A stretch of 11,817 nucleotides of DNA from assembly GCA_937919945.1 (NCBI GenBank), contig CALESY010000016.1:1-11817 (forward strand). Reading direction: 5' to 3'. Below the pieces are notes generated by a model. It was not told the origin of the DNA, made no database searches, and worked only from the letters and a program-made list of their open reading frames with translations. The translations under genes were made by a program, and so were the position numbers. Below are positions 1 to 6,549 of this stretch, in pieces. Positions within the stretch are counted from its first letter, which is position 1; every line of letters starts with the position of its first letter. This DNA comes from an uncultured Chitinophagaceae bacterium (GTDB lineage: Bacteria; Bacteroidota; Bacteroidia; Chitinophagales; Chitinophagaceae).

Positions 1-4
1 TTTA

Positions 5-35
5 TTAGCTGCTTGTAATACTAATTGTATATTTG
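5..35 (+). promoter_or_regulatory. Probable Bacteroidota-type promoter of accD
   Basis: TATATTTG at 28-35 matches the Bacteroidota -7 consensus TAnnTTTG exactly. TTAG at 5-8 differs by one base from the -33 element TTTG and lies at the expected 19-base spacing. Transcription would start near base 42 and give accD a leader of about 53 bases. The motif is seen in the sequence; its function is inferred from the known sigma-ABfr consensus. Confidence 0.55.
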
Positions 36-42
36 CAGACTG

Positions 43-65
43 TCCGGAAATATATTTTTACCGGA
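43..65 (+). other. Small inverted repeat in the accD leader
   Basis: TCCGG at 43-47 is mirrored by CCGGA at 61-65 around a 13-base AT-rich spacer. The two arms make a perfect 5-bp dyad, with a few more A-T pairs possible inside after a mismatch. It lies just after the predicted transcription start, so it could be an mRNA hairpin or an operator for a dimeric regulator. No T-run follows that would make it a terminator. Function unknown. Confidence 0.35.
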
Positions 66-94
66 TTGTATATTATTAACCAATATTAAAAACT

Positions 95-952
95 ATGGCA
101 TCTACCTGGTTTCGTAGGATTAAGAAGGGTATTTTAACAGATACGCGAGAGAAGAAGGAAACCCCCGATGGCTTGTGGCATAAATGTCCTGAATGTAAGA
201 CGACACATACAACTCAGGAACTAGCCAACCACTACTACGTTTGTCCCAAATGCAACTATCATAACCGTATCAACGCAGCAGAGTATTTCCCTATGCTTTT
301 TGATAATGATGAATACGAACTGCTGTTTGAAAACATTGTACCAAAAGACAAGCTAGGCTTCGTTGACCTGAAGCCTTATGACGCTCGCCTGAAAGATGCA
401 CAGAAATCTACAGGGTTGAAAGACGCCATGAGTGTAGGGGCGGGTATGATAAACGGAAGTGGGTTGGTTATTGCCTGTATGAACTTCAATTTCATAGGTG
501 GGTCTATGGGTAGTGTAGTGGGTGAGAAAATTTCACGTGGTATTGATTATGCTATCCAGCATAAGCTACCATTTATGATTATATCTAAGTCGGGTGGTGC
601 CAGAATGATGGAAAGTGCTTTCTCACTAATGCAGATGGCTAAGACATCGGCAAAGCTAACACAACTTGCTAAGGCAGGATTACCCTACATTTCTTTTATG
701 ACAGACCCTACAACGGGTGGTGTTACCGCTTCTTATGCCATGCTCGGCGACATTAATATTGCAGAGCCTAAGGCATTGATTGGTTTTGCCGGCCCTCGCG
801 TTATTAAAGAAACTATTAAGAAAGACTTGCCGGCTGGTTTTCAGCGTTCGGAGTTTTTGCTGGAGCATGGTTTCCTTGACTTTATTGTAGAGCGTCAGAA
901 CCTGAAAAATAAATTGAGTACAGTTATTGAATGGTATATGAAAGGGAAGTAA
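95..952 (+). CDS. accD: Acetyl-CoA carboxylase carboxyltransferase subunit beta
   Basis: AccD is the beta half of the carboxyltransferase of bacterial acetyl-CoA carboxylase. With AccA it moves the carboxyl group from carboxybiotin on AccB to acetyl-CoA, making malonyl-CoA for fatty-acid synthesis in the cytoplasm. The 285-residue length is normal for the family. An N-terminal four-cysteine zinc ribbon is visible (C31-x2-C34 ... C50-x2-C53), followed by the crotonase-like carboxyltransferase domain. That domain carries the family stretches SKSGGARMMES (about residues 166-176) and the glycine-rich DPTTGGVTASYAMLGD (about 207-222). The ATG start gives the usual MxxTWFRR-type beginning. No Shine-Dalgarno sequence precedes it, which is normal in Bacteroidota. 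The stop codon lies in the loop of a terminator-like hairpin, so accD may be transcribed mainly without smpB. No accA, accB or accC lies in the window, as is common. Confidence 0.97.
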   Translation: MASTWFRRIKKGILTDTREKKETPDGLWHKCPECKTTHTTQELANHYYVCPKCNYHNRINAAEYFPMLFDNDEYELLFENIVPKDKLGFVDLKPYDARLKDAQKSTGLKDAMSVGAGMINGSGLVIACMNFNFIGGSMGSVVGEKISRGIDYAIQHKLPFMIISKSGGARMMESAFSLMQMAKTSAKLTQLAKAGLPYISFMTDPTTGGVTASYAMLGDINIAEPKALIGFAGPRVIKETIKKDLPAGFQRSEFLLEHGFLDFIVERQNLKNKLSTVIEWYMKGK

Positions 953-966
953 CATTCCCTTTTTTT
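941..966 (+). terminator. Rho-independent terminator-like hairpin over the accD stop codon
   Basis: AAAGGGAA (941-948) and TTCCCTTT (955-962) form an 8-bp stem with a 6-base loop that holds the accD TAA (950-952). A run of seven Ts (960-966) overlaps and follows the right arm. The core is only five GC-containing pairs, so it is short. It would end accD transcription 12 bases before the smpB start. Confidence 0.6.
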
Positions 967-977
967 AACGCTGCATA

Positions 978-1427
978 TTGGCTACAGAGAAAGTATATAT
1001 AAAAAACCGCCCCGCTACATTTGAGTATGCTATTGAAGACAGGCTGACAGCTGGTATTATGCTTACCGGTTCAGAAATCAAGTCTATACGCAATGGTAAA
1101 GTCAGCTTCAACGACAGTTATTGCTTTTTTCATAAAGGGGAGATGTGGATAAAAAGCCTTCACATTGCTGAGTATGTAAATGCCGGCTATGCAGGCCATG
1201 ACCCTACACGCGAGCGAAAGCTGTTGCTCAATAAAAGAGAGCTTCGCAAATGGGAAACTAAAATGCGTGAGAAGGGTTATACCATTGTGCCACTTGCTGT
1301 ATTCATTAACGATGCCGGCTATGCCAAAATAGAAATAGGACTAGGCAAGGGTAAAAAATTACACGACAAGCGTGAAACTATCAAGTCTCGCGATGCGGAA
1401 AGAGAAATGAAGCGTTATTTGAAATAG
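978..1427 (+). CDS. smpB: SsrA (tmRNA)-binding protein SmpB
   Basis: SmpB binds tmRNA and brings it into the A site of stalled ribosomes, where it stands in for the missing anticodon stem in trans-translation. The 149-residue length and the whole sequence fit the family. Visible markers are an N-terminal KNRPATFEYAIEDRLTAGIMLTGSEIKSIR, the HDPTRERKLLL stretch near residues 74-84, and the C-terminal GKGKKLHDKRETIKSRDAEREMKR tail. The LHDKRE part of that tail enters the decoding centre. The start must be TTG at 978: an in-frame TAA sits at 966-968, and the first ATG in frame is residue 28, inside the OB-fold core. No Shine-Dalgarno or clear -7 box is seen. The gene lies 25 bases after accD with a terminator-like hairpin between them. 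It converges on the saccharopine dehydrogenase gene with one base between the stop codons. Confidence 0.96.
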   Translation: MATEKVYIKNRPATFEYAIEDRLTAGIMLTGSEIKSIRNGKVSFNDSYCFFHKGEMWIKSLHIAEYVNAGYAGHDPTRERKLLLNKRELRKWETKMREKGYTIVPLAVFINDAGYAKIEIGLGKGKKLHDKRETIKSRDAEREMKRYLK

Positions 1428-1428
1428 C

Positions 1429-2754
1429 TTATTCTACCACCTCAGTAAATTCTATACCATGGTGCTTCAATTCAGTAAGTACTGGTCTGTATACCGATGG
1501 CATATTGGGTATTAATACACCTGTGGGTGGGGTAATGCGATTGGTCAGAACCAACTTTGCAAGAATAGCCATAGGCAGCCCAACTGTTTTTGCCATGGCA
1601 GAATGGTCTCGGTCTTCGCCTTTTATTACCATGCTGCTGGTCATTTTTATTTTACTGCCTTTGTGTACATATTCTACCTCATGTTGCATCACCACCATGT
1701 CTTTGTCAAATGGCGCCATTTCCCATTTGTTCAGCAACAGGTGTAGCATGATGTCTGCAGACGATACCTTGCCCAGCATGATTGTTTTATCTTCAAACAA
1801 ACCCAGCCAGTCAAGCATAGCTATTAGTTTGTCATCAGCTTCACTGTTCAGTTTGCTCAACACGTGTTTCTTCAACTCACCCCCCGAAAAACCTGTTTTT
1901 TGTTTTATCCATCCTGCAAATGTCAGGTTGGCCGTATCGAAGCTGTCTTGCTGATTCGTAAGCCCGAGACTAACTACTGCATTCCATCCTTTGCAGAAAA
2001 CAGGGTAGCGTAGTGTTGCCCTGACGAATGTCTTTATATCCGGTACATGGTAGAGGTCCAGATAACGGAGTGAATCTCTATTAGGATAGTAGGCAAGGCT
2101 ACCAAGCCCATCTACTTTTATCTTTTTACAGTTGTCAAAAATATCTTCGTAAGGTACGTTTACTACTTTGCCGTTTTGCAGGTATTGTGCGCCGTCTACT
2201 CCAGCCGTTATGATGTTCTTTGGGTTCCAACTGAATTTGTAATGCCAGGGGTTATTGTCACTTTCCGGTGCTATTAGCCCACCGCAATAAGACTTAAAAG
2301 ACGTAATGCTGGACGCAACGCGCTCTATACTATGTATTATCTGGTTAGCTGTCATGTGGTCAATGCCGGGGTCAAGCCCCATTTCACACATAAACATCAG
2401 GCCAGCTTTTTTTACGTCCTCGTCCATTGCTTTCATTTCAGGCGATATGTACGATGATGTAATCAGATTCTTTTTATGGACAAGGCAATCTTTTGCAAGG
2501 TGTATATGCAGGTGGGGCGGCATTAGCGATACAACTATATCTGCAAGTTGTACTAATGGTTCTCGCTGTTCTGCTTTAGTAATATCTATAATGGCAGCCT
2601 CTGCATGGGGGTGCTTCTTTATTTTGTCATATACAGCATCTTTGCTGCCATCAGCAACTATTACCTTCCATTTATTTTTACCTGCATTTGTCAGCAGGTA
2701 CTCGATTAGATGAATGGAAGACTTCCCGGCCCCTGCTACCAATATGGTTTGCAT
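1429..2754 (-). CDS. Saccharopine dehydrogenase (L-glutamate-forming, Lys9-type)
   Basis: The 441-residue protein looks like the Lys9 / C-terminal AASS family, which oxidatively cleaves saccharopine to glutamate and 2-aminoadipate semialdehyde with NAD(P)+. It begins with a Rossmann dinucleotide-binding motif (VAGAGKSS, G8-A9-G10). It also has two stretches I recognise from the glutamate-forming saccharopine dehydrogenases: CEMGLDPGIDHM (about 123-134) and SYCGGLIAPESDNNPWHYKFSW (about 155-176). The length is close to that of yeast Lys9. The ATG at 2754 places the Rossmann motif at the very N-terminus, as expected. In bacteria such enzymes usually serve lysine catabolism, but no lysine-ketoglutarate reductase or aminoadipate-semialdehyde dehydrogenase gene lies in the window. 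The pathway direction and the NAD/NADP choice are therefore undetermined. A good promoter is present upstream. A related lysine 6-dehydrogenase or carboxynorspermidine-type reductase is a less likely alternative. Confidence 0.87.
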   Translation of the reverse strand: MQTILVAGAGKSSIHLIEYLLTNAGKNKWKVIVADGSKDAVYDKIKKHPHAEAAIIDITKAEQREPLVQLADIVVSLMPPHLHIHLAKDCLVHKKNLITSSYISPEMKAMDEDVKKAGLMFMCEMGLDPGIDHMTANQIIHSIERVASSITSFKSYCGGLIAPESDNNPWHYKFSWNPKNIITAGVDGAQYLQNGKVVNVPYEDIFDNCKKIKVDGLGSLAYYPNRDSLRYLDLYHVPDIKTFVRATLRYPVFCKGWNAVVSLGLTNQQDSFDTANLTFAGWIKQKTGFSGGELKKHVLSKLNSEADDKLIAMLDWLGLFEDKTIMLGKVSSADIMLHLLLNKWEMAPFDKDMVVMQHEVEYVHKGSKIKMTSSMVIKGEDRDHSAMAKTVGLPMAILAKLVLTNRITPPTGVLIPNMPSVYRPVLTELKHHGIEFTEVVE

Positions 2755-2788
2755 ACAATATACCTGTGTATTGGTGTAAATTCGTTTT

Positions 2789-2819
2789 CAAAAGTAAGGC
2801 GATAGTTTTGTATTGCAAA
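2789..2819 (-). promoter_or_regulatory. Bacteroidota-type promoter of the saccharopine dehydrogenase gene
   Basis: Read on the minus strand, TTTG (2819-2816) is followed after exactly 19 bases by TACTTTTG (2796-2789). This matches both the -33 (TTTG) and -7 (TAnnTTTG) elements of the phylum's main sigma factor. The expected transcription start is near 2782, giving a leader of roughly 28 bases. It is the best complete promoter match in the window. Confidence 0.65.
2803..2810 (+). promoter_or_regulatory. Possible -7 element for the thioesterase gene
   Basis: TAGTTTTG at 2803-2810 matches TAnnTTTG. TTCG at 2781-2784 is a one-mismatch -33 candidate with 18-base spacing. It sits between the two elements of the opposing promoter, so the two would compete for the same DNA. 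The predicted leader to the ATG at 2869 is about 50 bases. Confidence 0.4.
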
Positions 2820-2845
2820 TAAACTTTTATTTATTTTTTATTAAA

Positions 2846-2857
2846 TACTAATTAGTA
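2846..2857. repeat. Perfect 12-bp palindrome before the thioesterase gene
   Basis: TACTAATTAGTA is its own reverse complement. It ends 11 bases before the ATG at 2869 and lies downstream of the possible -7 element. It could be an operator for a dimeric regulator. It is AT-rich, so chance is a real alternative. Confidence 0.35.
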
Positions 2858-2868
2858 ATCATTTGATT

Positions 2869-3300
2869 ATGAGCAAAATATGGCTTAATAGTGCAAGTGT
2901 AAAAGAGCTGAATGACAGAAGTGAAAGCACAATGGGCGAAGTGTTGGATATACACTTTACTGAAATAGGTGATGATTACCTGAAAGCCACTATGCCAGTA
3001 AACAACGCTACCAAACAACCTTATGGACTGTTGCACGGTGGGGCATCAGCTGCACTGGCCGAAACGATAGGTAGTGTAGCATCATCACTATGCATCAACC
3101 CTGATAAGCAAATATGTGTAGGGATAGAGATAAATTGCAACCATATACGTGGTAAGAAAGATGGCATTGTAACCGCTACTGCAACACCCTTACATATAGG
3201 TGCCAGTACCCATGTCTGGGATATCAAGATTACTGATGAGCGAGATAAGCTTGTATGTGTCAGCAGGCTGACAGTGGCTGTTTTAAAGAAACCTGCTTAG
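2869..3300 (+). CDS. Hotdog-fold acyl-CoA thioesterase, MenI/YdiI/EntH-like (PaaI superfamily)
   Basis: The 143-residue protein hydrolyses an acyl-CoA (or acyl-ACP) thioester. It resembles E. coli YdiI/MenI along its whole length as I remember that sequence, including LDIxFxxIGDDxLxATMPV (about 26-44), the KQPYGLLHGGASAALAETIGS block (49-69) and the VGIEINCNHIR stretch. Residues matching the known active site are present: Q50, H56 and the catalytic carboxylate E65. MenI releases 1,4-dihydroxy-2-naphthoate in menaquinone synthesis, which suits a Bacteroidota member. No other men gene is nearby, so the substrate is inferred; a broad-specificity or EntH-like role is possible. I chose ATG 2869 over TTG 2863, which adds only two residues, because family members begin about here. 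The stop codon directly abuts that of the converging glycosyltransferase gene. Confidence 0.88.
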   Translation: MSKIWLNSASVKELNDRSESTMGEVLDIHFTEIGDDYLKATMPVNNATKQPYGLLHGGASAALAETIGSVASSLCINPDKQICVGIEINCNHIRGKKDGIVTATATPLHIGASTHVWDIKITDERDKLVCVSRLTVAVLKKPA

Positions 3301-4842
3301 TTATTTATCTGGTTTTGACACACGAAGGATGGGGCTATTAAGTACCTCTATTTCAAAAACTGCTTTTTCTTTCGGATGCTTATATGGGCGTGTACAGAAA
3401 TGTTGTATAAAATAATCAACTGTGTCTTTGTTTCTGGAGTATATAAACCGCTTACGTTTTTCCGGAGTCAGCATATTTGCATTTTGCTCAATTATCCATT
3501 CGTGATTGATACTGATTTTTTCAGCGTCTGAATCTTGAAGAATCCATTCCAAGCCATCTTTGTAGCTACTAGCCCAGTAATCCAGCTCATAGTTTTTCAT
3601 TAGTGTATCCTTTTTATGCGATACTAAGTGGTTGAAATAAACTTGCTGGTAGGGATGGTACTGCCACATGAAGAAAAGAAGGTAGATGAGCTGCGCAGTA
3701 AATACCAGCTTAAACCATCGCCACCATTTAGTTGTAGATAGCTTGATGAGTGCCACAGACAACAGCATGATGAATGAAGGATAGATAAAATACAGATGCC
3801 GCCAATCGTCGTACAATATACTGTGTAGTGCTATCACCATTATTACCGGTACAAAAAAGCAAAATCCCCATAGCAGATAGCTACGCTTAAGTGGGTCAGT
3901 AAAGCTTTGAATAGGGCTTTTATACACGTTGTATAAGGCAAGAACAATACCTGCAATGCCGGCAAGCAGCCATAATTCGGGTATAGTGATGGTAAACCAA
4001 AGTGGTATGTAGTACCACGGTAGCTTTGTGGCGTTTATTATCCGTCCCGCAAGCAGTACATCATCTTCCCATCTGAATTTAGAAAGGCTTTTAAAGCTGC
4101 TAATTAGGCTATCAATCGGGTGAGCCCAGAGAGTAGGCCAGCAAGCATAAGCTACTATAGATACTGCTAATACAAAAGATAATAAAGTGAAAATTTGTTT
4201 CTTTCTATCCTGCTTTTGACAGCTGAATACATCTATAATAAAGAATATAATCAGAGGACAAACAACCAATACATTCATTAACCGTATACTGATGGCATAA
4301 CCACTTACAATGCCGGTTAGTATGTACCAAAATACCCGCTTGGTTTGAAATGCGTTAAATGCAGCCCATAATGTTACCATATTGAGTGCCATAGAGGGTA
4401 TGTCTTTAGTGTTAAAATAGGTATGTGCATATAAGCGTGGGTGTAGCACAAGCATAATGTATATGAAAGAGGCTATCCATCGGCTGCCGGATATTTGTAA
4501 GGTCAATAAATAACCTGTAAAAAGACAAAGTATTGCAAAGAGATGAGTAACAATATGGCGCATAAGGGTGATGTCTCTGGTGTCGGTTATACCCAATAGC
4601 TTTTCGAGCATTAGTAGTGGTAATTCAAAGCCTACACCATGGTCGCGGTCAACGAAATTGTCTAGCTCTTTATCCTCATTAAAAATGTACTTGTAGCTAA
4701 CTAAACCTATCTGCCTTTGCGCAAACTCATCATATGATTGGCCGTAGTCTTGATATACAATGCAAGCAACAATAGAAAACAATATTACAAGTAAGACACC
4801 GGGCAGCAGCCTGTTTTTTAGTATGTTGTTGTACGCTATCAA
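3301..4842 (-). CDS. GT-C (family 39-like) membrane glycosyltransferase, copy A
   Basis: This 513-residue polytopic membrane protein has about ten to twelve hydrophobic segments and a soluble C-terminal part of about 110 residues. It has the marks of a GT-C glycosyltransferase, an enzyme that transfers a sugar from a lipid-phosphate donor on the outer face of the inner membrane. Right after the first membrane helix (about 13-30) comes an acidic pair in YGQSYDEF (D38-E39). A second acidic loop, HPRLYAHTYFNTKDIPS (about 134-150, D147), resembles the HxxFNxKDIP stretch of family-39 proteins. RHLYFIYP follows in the later half. Acceptor and sugar cannot be read from the sequence. The only plausible start is TTG 4842; the next Met is residue 78. 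It lies 23 bases after paralog B on the same strand, probably as an operon. The function is a family-level inference. Confidence 0.75.
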   Translation of the reverse strand: MIAYNNILKNRLLPGVLLVILFSIVACIVYQDYGQSYDEFAQRQIGLVSYKYIFNEDKELDNFVDRDHGVGFELPLLMLEKLLGITDTRDITLMRHIVTHLFAILCLFTGYLLTLQISGSRWIASFIYIMLVLHPRLYAHTYFNTKDIPSMALNMVTLWAAFNAFQTKRVFWYILTGIVSGYAISIRLMNVLVVCPLIIFFIIDVFSCQKQDRKKQIFTLLSFVLAVSIVAYACWPTLWAHPIDSLISSFKSLSKFRWEDDVLLAGRIINATKLPWYYIPLWFTITIPELWLLAGIAGIVLALYNVYKSPIQSFTDPLKRSYLLWGFCFFVPVIMVIALHSILYDDWRHLYFIYPSFIMLLSVALIKLSTTKWWRWFKLVFTAQLIYLLFFMWQYHPYQQVYFNHLVSHKKDTLMKNYELDYWASSYKDGLEWILQDSDAEKISINHEWIIEQNANMLTPEKRKRFIYSRNKDTVDYFIQHFCTRPYKHPKEKAVFEIEVLNSPILRVSKPDK

Positions 4843-4865
4843 ACTATTCTCAGTCTTTTTTTGTA

Positions 4866-6395
4866 TTACCTGAGTTTTGTTATCCTTAATATAGGACTGT
4901 TAGATACAATGATTTGGTGCAAGGCCTGATTCTCAGGATACTTGAAAGGATATAACCGATAATTTTCAACGTAATACTCTATAACATATTCGTTATTTGT
5001 AAGTATAAAGCGTTTTCTTTTATCTTCAGTCAGCATCAGTGTCGCCAAGTAGTTGGAATACCAGTCATTAATATATATACTATCATCTGCAGTATTATTT
5101 AGTACCCATTCTAGCCCTTCTTTATTTGATAATCCCCAGTAATCTAATTCGTACTTTTGCATCAGATTATCTTTCTTATGAGAGGTAAGGTGGTTAAAAT
5201 ATATGTATTCGTGTGGATGATACCTATGGATGAAATATATGAGATATACAAGTTGTAGTACCCAAACGGCTTTGTAAACATTTTTTAGTTTTGTTTTCAG
5301 TAGTTCGTTCAAACCATGGCATGCCAGTACTATAAAAGGTGGATAGATAAAATATAAGTGTCTCCAATCGTCGTATAATACAGATTCTAAATATACTACA
5401 GCAGCTATTGGTGCCACAAAACTGTACAGATAAAGCATGAGGTTTCTATCTATCCCATTTTTGAAGTATATGGATGGTGTTTGTACAAACTTGTTTAATA
5501 AAAAAGAAATTCCTATAAAACCTAAAAACAACCATACTTCGGGTACTGTAACAAAAAACCAAGATGGTATATAACTCCAAGGCAGATTGTTGGCATTATA
5601 TAATACGCCGTCAACCAGTGCGTCTCCAGTCCATCTAAACTTTGACAGGCTTTCAAATACTTCCAATAAACTAATATAAGGATGTTCCCATAGGGTAGGC
5701 CAGCATGCATACATTGTGTAATAAGCACTGACAAGTATTAAAACTAAGCCTGCAATGCTTACTGCAATTACTCTCCAATTCTTCAAATTGGTAATAATAT
5801 CGAATAGTATGAATAGTACTAGTGGAATGAGTATCATCATATTCATAAGCCGAATACTCATTGCGTATCCACAAAGCACACCCAACAATATGTATTGTAA
5901 TACTTTTCTGTTTTCAAATGTCCAATATGCTGCTGATAATATCAATACCAAAACAGATAAAGATGGCATGTCTTTTGAGTTGAAAAAAGAGTGTGCATAC
6001 AATCTAGGGTTGAGCACAAGCATAATAAATCCAGCAGAGGCTACTAACTGATTTTTGAACAAACGGTATAAAAGGAAGTAGCCACTTAACATACAAAGAA
6101 GAAAAAATATGTGGCAAGTAATGTGTCTGAAAAGGAAAATGTCTCTGTAGTCTTTTATTCCGAACTCCTTTTCTAGTATTATCAATGGCAACTCAATTCC
6201 TACACCATGATCTCTTTCAATATAGCTATTAAGTGTTGTATCTCCTTTATAAACATAGTTATAGCTTACTGTACCAATGCTTGTTTGTCCTATTTCGTCT
6301 ACAGAAACACCATAATTTTGATAATTTATCAATCCTGTTACAACAAAAACAATAAATAGGGTAATGCCAGGCCAGTATTGTTTAAGAAAACTCAT
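4866..6395 (-). CDS. GT-C (family 39-like) membrane glycosyltransferase, copy B
   Basis: This paralog of the downstream gene has the same layout: N-terminal membrane helix (about 8-24), acidic pair in YGVSVDE (D33-E34), RDHGVGIELP, the second acidic loop NPRLYAHSFFNSKDMPS (D142), PWSYIPSWF, RHLYFIYP, and a soluble C-terminal region containing YELDYWGLSNKEGLEW. From residue 26 to 145 it aligns with copy A without a gap, at about 64 identities in 120 positions by hand count. I chose the ATG at 6395 (509 residues), which gives an N-terminus like that of copy A. In-frame TTG codons at 6419 and 6440 would give up to 524 residues, and since this genome uses TTG starts they cannot be excluded. The gene looks more AT-rich than copy A in sampled lines. 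No clean promoter was found; TAATATTG (6424-6417, minus) is a one-mismatch -7 candidate. Sugar and acceptor are unknown. Confidence 0.75.
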   Translation of the reverse strand: MSFLKQYWPGITLFIVFVVTGLINYQNYGVSVDEIGQTSIGTVSYNYVYKGDTTLNSYIERDHGVGIELPLIILEKEFGIKDYRDIFLFRHITCHIFFLLCMLSGYFLLYRLFKNQLVASAGFIMLVLNPRLYAHSFFNSKDMPSLSVLVLILSAAYWTFENRKVLQYILLGVLCGYAMSIRLMNMMILIPLVLFILFDIITNLKNWRVIAVSIAGLVLILVSAYYTMYACWPTLWEHPYISLLEVFESLSKFRWTGDALVDGVLYNANNLPWSYIPSWFFVTVPEVWLFLGFIGISFLLNKFVQTPSIYFKNGIDRNLMLYLYSFVAPIAAVVYLESVLYDDWRHLYFIYPPFIVLACHGLNELLKTKLKNVYKAVWVLQLVYLIYFIHRYHPHEYIYFNHLTSHKKDNLMQKYELDYWGLSNKEGLEWVLNNTADDSIYINDWYSNYLATLMLTEDKRKRFILTNNEYVIEYYVENYRLYPFKYPENQALHQIIVSNSPILRITKLR

Positions 6396-6457
6396 ATATG
6401 TGGGTTGTGTTGAGGACAATATTAAAGCATTTTTTGCCAATATTCTGTATGTTAAAA

Positions 6458-6498
6458 ACAGGTGGATTATTGTGAAATATATTACCTTGAAAACCTGT
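6458..6498. repeat. Spaced inverted repeat between copy B and gyrA
   Basis: ACAGGT (6458-6463) is mirrored by ACCTGT (6493-6498) across 29 bases. It lies in the divergent intergenic region, upstream of the gyrA -7 element. It could be a regulator site or DNA supercoiling-sensitive structure, but a 6-bp dyad this far apart is also expected by chance. Confidence 0.2.
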
Positions 6499-6517
6499 AA
6501 AGACCGCTATATTTAGT

Positions 6518-6525
6518 TACATTTG
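6518..6525 (+). promoter_or_regulatory. -7 element of the gyrA promoter
   Basis: TACATTTG matches TAnnTTTG exactly and ends 24 bases before the gyrA ATG, implying a leader of roughly 18 bases. I see no good -33 TTTG at 17-20 bases upstream, so the promoter may rely on the -7 element. Confidence 0.5.
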
Positions 6526-6549
6526 CTATCTGATTTTTAAAGCCCGTTT

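Noticed and set aside
1505..1954. A 149-codon plus-strand open frame inside the saccharopine dehydrogenase gene
   Set aside because: It lies entirely antisense to a recognisable enzyme and encodes a serine-rich unrecognisable protein. The same applies to the frame at 2306-2713.
2863..2868. TTG at 2863 as start of the thioesterase
   Set aside because: It adds only two residues to an ATG start that already matches the family N-terminus.
6487..6489. TTG as -33 element of the gyrA promoter
   Set aside because: It lies 28 bases before the -7 element, well outside the usual 17-20 base spacing.
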